10,733 bases of DNA from SZAS-79 sp031376265 (lineage in GTDB: Bacteria > Pseudomonadota > Gammaproteobacteria > Burkholderiales > SG8-39): NCBI GenBank assembly GCA_031376265.1, contig JANMDK010000091.1, positions 1 through 10,733 of the forward strand, in the 5' to 3' direction. Below the pieces are notes generated by a model. It saw only the letters and a program-made list of their open reading frames with translations. It searched no databases and was not told the origin of the DNA. Both the position numbers and the translations under genes were made by a program. Position 1 is the first letter of the stretch. Every line of letters starts with the position of its first letter. Positions 6,107 through 10,733 of this stretch are shown here, one piece after another.

Positions 6107-6820
6107 CTACACGCCGAGGTAACGGCGCCAGAGCCCGTGGTCGGCGTCGAGCTCGGCGGAGCTGCCCTGCCAGGCCACGCGGCCGCGCTCGATGATCGTG
6201 TGGCGGTCGGCCAAGCGAATCAGGCGCTCGACGTACTTGTCGATCACGAGGATCGTCTGACCGGCGCGGCGCAGCTCGCCCAGGCACGACCAGATCTCCT
6301 CGCGGATCAGCGGGGCGAGGCCTTCGGTCGCCTCGTCCAGGATGATGAGGTGCGGATTGGTGACCAGAGCGCGGCCGATGGCGAGCATCTGCTGCTCGCC
6401 GCCGGAGAGCTGGTTGCCCATGTTGCCGGCGCGCTCCTTGAGCCGGGGGAAGAGGCGGAACACCTTGTCGACCGTCCAGGGCTCGCCGGTGTCGTTGCGG
6501 TTGCCGGCGAACGCGGCGAGGTTCTCGCGCACGGTGAGATTGGGGAAGATCTGGCGGCCTTCGGGCACCAGCGCGACGCCAAGGCGCGCGATCGCGTCCG
6601 TCGCGGTTCGCTCGATGCGCCGGCCGCGCAGCTCGATGGTGCCGCCATTGGCGCGCGTGAGGCCCATGATCGAGCGCACGGTGGTGGTCTTGCCCATGCC
6701 GTTGCGCCCCAGCAGCGTGACGACTTCGCCGGCGCGGATCTCGAGGTCGATGCCGAACAGCACCTGGCTCTGGCCGTAGGCGGTCTCCAGGTTGCTGATG
6801 CGGAGCAGCGGGGCACTCAT
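6107..6820 (-). CDS. ABC transporter ATPase, LivF-like
   Basis: One of two ATPases driving a high-affinity uptake transporter of the branched-chain amino acid (HAAT) family. At 237 residues it has the normal LivF length. Visible motifs are Walker A GRNGMGKTT (38-46), signature LSGGEQQ (138-144), and Walker B LIILDEATEGLAP (158-170), the last being the typical LivF form. The region after Walker B reads TILVIDKYVERL, so the usual switch-histidine position is not histidine, a variation known in LivF-like proteins. The start ATG overlaps the stop of the LivG-like gene in ATGA, giving translational coupling. Substrates of this family extend to amides, urea, aromatic acids and other organic acids, so the name does not fix the substrate. 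Confidence 0.93.
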   Translation of the reverse strand: MSAPLLRISNLETAYGQSQVLFGIDLEIRAGEVVTLLGRNGMGKTTTVRSIMGLTRANGGTIELRGRRIERTATDAIARLGVALVPEGRQIFPNLTVRENLAAFAGNRNDTGEPWTVDKVFRLFPRLKERAGNMGNQLSGGEQQMLAIGRALVTNPHLIILDEATEGLAPLIREEIWSCLGELRRAGQTILVIDKYVERLIRLADRHTIIERGRVAWQGSSAELDADHGLWRRYLGV

Positions 6821-7572
6821 GCGGCCACTTCGTCGCCCAGGTAGGCGCGCTTCACCTCGGCGTTGTTGCGGATCTCGTCCGGCGCCCCGGTTGCGACGAT
6901 CGAGCCGTTGACCAGCACCGAGATGCGGTCGGCGAGGCGGAAGACCGCGTCCATGTCGTGCTCGACGAGCAGCACCGAGACCTTCTCGCGCAGCCGCGAG
7001 ATGAGATCGATCATGCGGCGCGATTCGTCCGGGCCCATGCCGGCCATCGGCTCGTCCAGCAGCAGCAGCTTCGGGTTGGTCGCGAGCGCGAGGCCGACTT
7101 CGAGGTTGCGCTGCTCGGCATGCGCGAGGCTGCCCGCAATAGCGTCGAAGCGCTCCGCGAGGCCGACCTGTATGGCGATGGCGCGCGCCTCGTCCACGAG
7201 CGCGGTTTCGCCGGCGACCGGGCGCCAGAACCGGAAGCTCGAACCGCTCCTTGCCTGCACTGCGAGCGAAAGGTTTTGCGCGACGCTGAAGCGCTTGAAG
7301 ATGCTGGTGATCTGGTAGCTGCGGGCGAGGCCCCTTGAGACGCGCGCGTATTGCGGCAGCACAGTGACGTCCTCGCCGAGGAAAGCGATGCGGCCCGCAT
7401 CCGGCGCGAGGCTGCCGGAGATTTGCGCGATCAGCGTAGTCTTGCCGGCGCCGTTGGGGCCGATCAGCGCGTGGATTTCGCCTTGCTCGACCGTTAGCGC
7501 CACGCGGTCGGTGGCGACGATGCCGCCGAAGCGCTTCTGCAGGCCTTCGATCTCGAGCAGGCGCGTGCTCAT
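6817..7572 (-). CDS. ABC transporter ATPase, LivG-like
   Basis: This 251-residue ATPase partners the LivF-like subunit. Motifs: Walker A GPNGAGKTT (38-46), Q-loop Q87 in SYQIT, Walker B LLLLDEPMAGMG (169-180) and switch histidine H205 in LLVEHDMD. The PMAGMG after the Walker B glutamate and the C-terminal motif GAPDEIRNNAEVKRAYLG are typical of LivG. The signature motif reads LAHAEQR (149-155), so the normally most conserved glycine of LSGGQ is alanine. It overlaps the LivM-like gene upstream and the LivF-like gene downstream by 4 bases each (ATGA), so three consecutive genes are tightly coupled. Confidence 0.93.
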   Translation of the reverse strand: MSTRLLEIEGLQKRFGGIVATDRVALTVEQGEIHALIGPNGAGKTTLIAQISGSLAPDAGRIAFLGEDVTVLPQYARVSRGLARSYQITSIFKRFSVAQNLSLAVQARSGSSFRFWRPVAGETALVDEARAIAIQVGLAERFDAIAGSLAHAEQRNLEVGLALATNPKLLLLDEPMAGMGPDESRRMIDLISRLREKVSVLLVEHDMDAVFRLADRISVLVNGSIVATGAPDEIRNNAEVKRAYLGDEVAA

Positions 7573-8534
7573 TTGCGCTCCCGCCGCTTGAAGAGGCCTG
7601 CGATGCCTTGCGGCGCGTAGAGAACGACCAACAGCATCACGACGCCGACGGCCAGCAACGAATGCTGCTGGTAGTTCGGGTACAACGCCGCCAGCCAGCC
7701 GATCTTATGGTTTGCAAGCAGCTCCTCGAGCCCCAGCAAGCCTACGGCGCCGAAGACGCCGCCATACAGGTGGCCGACGCCCCCGAGAATCACCATGATC
7801 ATGAGCTTGCCGGACTCGGTCCAGTGCAGGATGCCCGGGTTGACGTAGCTGTTCTGGTTCGCGAGCAGCGCCCCTGCAAGGCCGCCGAGCGCGCCGGCAA
7901 TCGCAAACGCCGTGAGCTTGAAGCGGAACGCCGGATAGCCGATCGCCTCCATGCGCGCCTCGTTCTCGCGGATCGCTTCGATCACGCGCCCGAAGCGCGC
8001 ATTGACGAGGCGTGAAAGGAAAAAGACCGTCAACGCAAGCAGGGCGAGCACGACGTAATAGAACGTGATGTCGTCCTTGAGGTCGAGGCCAAGGCCCGCG
8101 TCCGAGCGCTGCGTGAGCGTGAGCCCCTCGTCGCCGCCGTAAGCCTTCATCGAGATGGTCAGGTAATAGATCATCTGCGCAAAGGCCAGCGTGATCATGA
8201 TGAAGTACACGCCGCGCGTGCGCAGCGAGATCGCGCCGACCACAAGTGCGAGAAGGCCCGACACGGCCATTGCAAGCGGCCAGGCGATCCAGGCGCTTGG
8301 CACGCCCTCGACGATCATGACCGAGGCCGTATAGGCCCCGGCGCCGACGAAGGCCGCGTGCCCGAATGAAATCATTCCGCCATAGCCGAGCACGAGGTTG
8401 AGGCTGGTGGCGGCAAGCGCGTAGATGAGGATGCGGCTCGCCATGGTCACGTAGTAGACCTGGTCGAGGGATCGCATCACCAGCGGGAGTGCGATCGCGA
8501 GCAGCAGAACGAAGTAAGGCGCGGCGCGTCGCAT
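7569..8534 (-). CDS. ABC transporter permease, LivM-like
   Basis: This 321-residue inner-membrane permease forms half of the transmembrane channel with the LivH-like subunit. It is almost wholly hydrophobic, with a run of membrane helices. Family motifs are SLNLVLGYGGMISFGHAAFV (44-63), and the cytoplasmic coupling segment RVIEAIRENEARMEAIGYP, which docks on the ATPases. A charged soluble-looking segment (about 130-155, with KAYGGDEGLTLTQR) lies between helices and probably faces the periplasm, as in other LivM proteins. It ends in a basic tail, FKRRERK. The ATG at 8534 follows the LivH-like stop by 3 bases, and the stop overlaps the LivG-like start by 4 bases. Confidence 0.93.
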   Translation of the reverse strand: MRRAAPYFVLLLAIALPLVMRSLDQVYYVTMASRILIYALAATSLNLVLGYGGMISFGHAAFVGAGAYTASVMIVEGVPSAWIAWPLAMAVSGLLALVVGAISLRTRGVYFIMITLAFAQMIYYLTISMKAYGGDEGLTLTQRSDAGLGLDLKDDITFYYVVLALLALTVFFLSRLVNARFGRVIEAIRENEARMEAIGYPAFRFKLTAFAIAGALGGLAGALLANQNSYVNPGILHWTESGKLMIMVILGGVGHLYGGVFGAVGLLGLEELLANHKIGWLAALYPNYQQHSLLAVGVVMLLVVLYAPQGIAGLFKRRERK

Positions 8535-8537
8535 CGG

Positions 8538-9455
8538 CTAGCCGCGCGCCGGGAACAGGCCCTGCGGCCGCCAGAACAGCACGGCGGCCATGAGCACGTA
8601 GATCAGGATCGAGGCGATCGCCGGCCCGGCCGCGCTTGCAAAGGCGGGAGTGAGGATCTCGCGCAGGATCGCGGGCATGAACGCGCGGCCCATGGTGTCG
8701 ACCATGCCGACGAGGATCGAGCCGACCAGCGCGCCGCGGATCGAGCCGATGCCGCCGATCACGATCACCACGAATGCGAGGATCAGGATGTTTTCTCCCA
8801 TGCCGACCTGCACGGCGAAGATCGGTGCCAGCATCGCGCCGGCGACGGCGCAGAGCGCCGCGCCGAAGCCGAAGACCAGGGTGAAAAGCAGCTTGATGTT
8901 CACCCCCATCGCAAGGGCCATCTCGCGATTCGAGGCGCCTGCGCGTACCAGCATGCCGACGCGGGTCTTCGCCACGACGAAGTAAAGCAGCACCGCGACC
9001 GCGAGGCCGACGCCGATGATCAAGAGGCGATAGGCGGAGTACGGCATGCCGGGCAGCAGCAGCACCGGCCCTGAGAGCGCCTGCGGTCCCGGCAGCGGCA
9101 TGTCGGATCCCCAGATCATGCGCACCAGTTCGTTGATGATGAGGATCAGGGCGAAAGTGGCGAGCACCTGCGAAAGGTGGTCTCGCTCGTAAAGCGTCCT
9201 CAACACCGTGATCTCGAGCGCCATGCCGACCACGGCGGTCGCGGGAATGGCGAGGAGCACGCCGAGGGTGAACGAGCCCGTTGCCTGTACCAGCGTCGCG
9301 GCGAGGAAGGCGCCGACCATGTAGAGCGAGCCGTGCGCGAGGTTGATCATGTCCATGATGCCGAACACGAGCGTGAGGCCCGCGGCGAGCAGGAACAGCA
9401 TCAGGCCGAACTGCAGGCCGTTGAGCGACTGCTCGAGGATCAGCGTGAGGGACAT
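8538..9455 (-). CDS. ABC transporter permease, LivH-like
   Basis: This 305-residue permease is the other channel subunit. The start MSLTLILEQSLNGLQFGLML and the segment FGIMDMINLAHGSLYMVGAF are hallmark LivH sequence. Further hydrophobic helices follow, then the coupling-type segment KTRVGMLVRAGASNREMALAMG, and GGIGSIRGALVGSILVG near the C-terminus. The first downstream gene after the binding protein, it is separated from it by 56 bases containing a stable hairpin. No Shine-Dalgarno is visible before its ATG; the 10 bases between the hairpin and the start read TTGCATTTAA. The start is fixed by the family N-terminus. Confidence 0.93.
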   Translation of the reverse strand: MSLTLILEQSLNGLQFGLMLFLLAAGLTLVFGIMDMINLAHGSLYMVGAFLAATLVQATGSFTLGVLLAIPATAVVGMALEITVLRTLYERDHLSQVLATFALILIINELVRMIWGSDMPLPGPQALSGPVLLLPGMPYSAYRLLIIGVGLAVAVLLYFVVAKTRVGMLVRAGASNREMALAMGVNIKLLFTLVFGFGAALCAVAGAMLAPIFAVQVGMGENILILAFVVIVIGGIGSIRGALVGSILVGMVDTMGRAFMPAILREILTPAFASAAGPAIASILIYVLMAAVLFWRPQGLFPARG

Positions 9456-9465
9456 TTAAATGCAA

Positions 9466-9491
9466 AAGGGCGGGGCCGAAGCCCCGCCCTT
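9466..9491 (-). terminator. C(UUCG)G hairpin between binding-protein and permease genes (leaky terminator or RNA stabiliser)
   Basis: On the minus strand an 11-base perfect stem (AAGGGCGGGGC pairing with GCCCCGCCCTT) closes a TTCG loop, giving the extra-stable cUUCGg tetraloop. Two further T bases follow, making a run of four T. It begins 20 bases after the binding-protein stop and ends 10 bases before the LivH-like ATG. The short T-run suggests partial termination or protection of the upstream mRNA from 3' exonucleases. Either would favour excess periplasmic binding protein over membrane subunits, a known arrangement in ABC uptake operons. Confidence 0.8.
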
Positions 9492-9511
9492 GGGCGATTT
9501 GAGCATCGCGC

Positions 9512-10678
9512 CTATTTCATGCCGCATTCTTGGACGTAGGCGTCGCCGTGGTCCTTGAAGATGGTCGAAAGCGTCTTGTTGACGATGCGCCCCTGCGCGT
9601 CCTTGCCGACCACGCGCAGGTAGTAATTCTGGATCGGGTAGTTGTTGGTGTTCAGCTTGAACGGTCCGTGGGTGGACTCGAACTTGGCGCCCTTGAGCGC
9701 CTTGCGCAGCGCTTCCTTGTCCTCGACCTTGCCCTTGATGCTCTTCACCGCGGCGTCGATCATCAGCGCGGAATCGTAGCTCTGCGCGGCGAAAACCGCG
9801 GGCAGGCGCTTGTATTCCTTCTCGAACTCGGCGACGAATTTGCGGTTGGTGGGGTTGTCCATGTCGAGCGCCCAGTGCGAGGTGTCGAACAGGCCGAGCA
9901 TCGGCTCGCCCACGCCGCGGATGATGTCCTGGTCCGAACCGAACCCCGGCGTGATCAGCTGGATGTCCTTTGAAAGGCCGGCGCCGACGAACTGCTTGAT
10001 GAAATTCACGCCCATGCCGCCGGGAAGAAAGACGTAGAGGGCGTCGGGTTTGGCCGCGCGCACCTGCGCGAGCTCGGCGGAATAGTCGAGCTGGCCGAGC
10101 TTGGTGTAGACCTCCTCGGCCACCTTGCCCTTGTAGTAGCGCTTGAACCCGGCGAGCGAGTCCTTGCCGGCCTGGTAATTCGGCGCGATCAGGTAGGTGC
10201 TCTTGTAGCCCTTGTCGGTGGCGTGCTTGCCGGCGGCCTCGTGGAAGGCGTCGTTCGGCCACGAGGTGGCGAAGAACCACGGGTTGCACTGCTTGCCGGC
10301 CAGCGGCGAGGGCGCCGCGTTCGGGCTGACATAGGGAATTTTTGCGTTGAAGGCTTCCGGGACCGCCGCCAGCATGATGTTCGAGAACACGATGCCGGTG
10401 AGGATGTCGACCTTGTCCAGGCGCACGTACTTCTCGGCCAGCTGCTTGGCGACCTCGGGCTTGAACTGGTCGTCGCCGATTTCCATCTGCACCGGCAATC
10501 CGCCGAGCTTTCCGCCGTTGAGCTTGAGCGCGAGGTTGAAGGCGTCGCGGATGTCGACGCCGATGGCGGCGTTCGGTCCCGAAAGCGTTGAGATGAATCC
10601 GATCTTGACCTTGTCGGCCGCGGCGGCCGGGCCGACGAGCAGCAGTCCTACGGCCAGGGCGGCAATTTGATTGCGCAT
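9512..10678 (-). CDS. ABC transporter periplasmic substrate-binding protein, Liv/HAAT type
   Basis: This 388-residue protein captures substrate in the periplasm and delivers it to the LivH/LivM-like permease. The Sec signal peptide is MRNQIAALAVGLLLVGPAAA, with cleavage probably near residue 20-21 before ADKV or DKV. Mature sequence KIGFISTLSGPNAAIGVDIR, then FNLALKLNGGKLGG and the motif IPYVSPNAAPSPLAG, fit the type I two-lobed periplasmic-binding fold (Peripla_BP_6). Two cysteines (about 132 and 386) could form a disulfide. Its substrate cannot be read from sequence; related proteins bind branched-chain amino acids, aromatic acids, amides or other organic acids. First gene of the operon, with AGGGAGA 5 bases before the ATG at 10678. 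Confidence 0.93.
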   Translation of the reverse strand: MRNQIAALAVGLLLVGPAAAADKVKIGFISTLSGPNAAIGVDIRDAFNLALKLNGGKLGGLPVQMEIGDDQFKPEVAKQLAEKYVRLDKVDILTGIVFSNIMLAAVPEAFNAKIPYVSPNAAPSPLAGKQCNPWFFATSWPNDAFHEAAGKHATDKGYKSTYLIAPNYQAGKDSLAGFKRYYKGKVAEEVYTKLGQLDYSAELAQVRAAKPDALYVFLPGGMGVNFIKQFVGAGLSKDIQLITPGFGSDQDIIRGVGEPMLGLFDTSHWALDMDNPTNRKFVAEFEKEYKRLPAVFAAQSYDSALMIDAAVKSIKGKVEDKEALRKALKGAKFESTHGPFKLNTNNYPIQNYYLRVVGKDAQGRIVNKTLSTIFKDHGDAYVQECGMK

Positions 10679-10683
10679 GTTGT

Positions 10684-10690
10684 TCTCCCT
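10684..10690 (-). promoter_or_regulatory. Shine-Dalgarno of the binding-protein gene
   Basis: AGGGAGA on the minus strand is separated from the ATG by ACAAC. It confirms the start at the signal-peptide methionine and excludes the longer overlapping frame that begins at 10703. Confidence 0.7.
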
Positions 10691-10701
10691 CGGAAAAGCG
10701 C

Positions 10702-10707
10702 ATTCTA
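10702..10707 (-). promoter_or_regulatory. Possible -10 element of the transporter operon
   Basis: TAGAAT on the minus strand matches the sigma-70 -10 consensus at 5 of 6 positions and lies 23 bases before the binding-protein ATG. No good -35 is seen within the few bases left before the window ends, so this is weak. Confidence 0.25.
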
Positions 10708-10730
10708 CTTCAGGGCGATGGGAGGATAGA

Positions 10731-10733
10731 ATG
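10731..10733 (+). CDS. Probable start codon of a divergent gene (rest outside window)
   Basis: The last three bases are ATG on the plus strand, preceded by GGAGG at 10721-10725 with a 5-base spacer. This is a near-ideal ribosome-binding site and suggests that a gene divergent from the transporter operon begins here. No coding sequence is visible, so the product is unknown; a regulator or a catabolic enzyme of the same pathway would be usual in this position. Confidence 0.4.

Noticed and set aside
7705..9465. 586-residue open frame on the minus strand
   Set aside because: It is an out-of-frame reading through the two permease genes, Arg/His/Ala-rich, with none of the hydrophobic helices the true frames show.
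9456..10703. 415-residue open frame on the minus strand overlapping the binding-protein gene
   Set aside because: It is the wrong frame over the binding-protein gene: no signal peptide and Arg/Gln/Gly-rich composition. The true frame has a ribosome-binding site and a signal peptide.

Overview
The window is GC-rich and gene-dense. Broad-family features (a five-gene Liv-type ABC transporter, a proteobacterial hydrophobe/amphiphile-efflux RND pump, lipoprotein and Sec signals of Gram-negative type) point to a proteobacterium. Burkholderiales or a nearby betaproteobacterial lineage is my best guess, but it rests on general resemblance and not on a marker gene. No rRNA, tRNA, CRISPR array or insertion sequence was seen, and no stretch over 300 bases lacks a gene.

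Left block (1-2895, minus strand): a small XRE-type helix-turn-helix regulator, a periplasmic adaptor lipoprotein and an RND inner-membrane permease (cut by the left edge) are closely spaced and look like one operon, transcribed towards the left edge. A palindromic operator-like block (TACCGGTA core) lies 18-35 bases upstream of the regulator start.

Middle block (3108-4209, plus strand): a VapBC45-like toxin-antitoxin pair, made of a DUF433 antitoxin with an N-terminal helix-turn-helix and a PIN-like toxin whose frame overlaps the antitoxin gene. By eye it is less GC-rich than its surroundings. It is bracketed by two diverged direct copies (62 of 79 positions identical) of the regulator's upstream region, one before it (2911-2989) and one after it (4301-4379).

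Right block (4355-10678, minus strand): a six-gene operon read right to left: periplasmic solute-binding protein, two LivH/LivM permeases, two LivG/LivF ATPases, and a FAD-dependent dehydrogenase resembling 3-ketosteroid delta-1-dehydrogenases. A stable C(UUCG)G hairpin sits between the binding-protein gene and the first permease gene and probably sets their relative expression. The likely logic is import of an organic substrate by the transporter followed by oxidation of that substrate, or a product of it, by the flavoprotein; the substrate is not known. A divergent plus-strand gene probably begins at the last three bases of the window.

The most interesting points are the repeat-flanked toxin-antitoxin insertion that splits two minus-strand operons and seems to have duplicated or copied the efflux operon's control region, the use of a lone XRE regulator for an RND pump, and the coupling of a KstD-like dehydrogenase to a Liv transporter. 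None of these amounts to a clearly new system on sequence alone.
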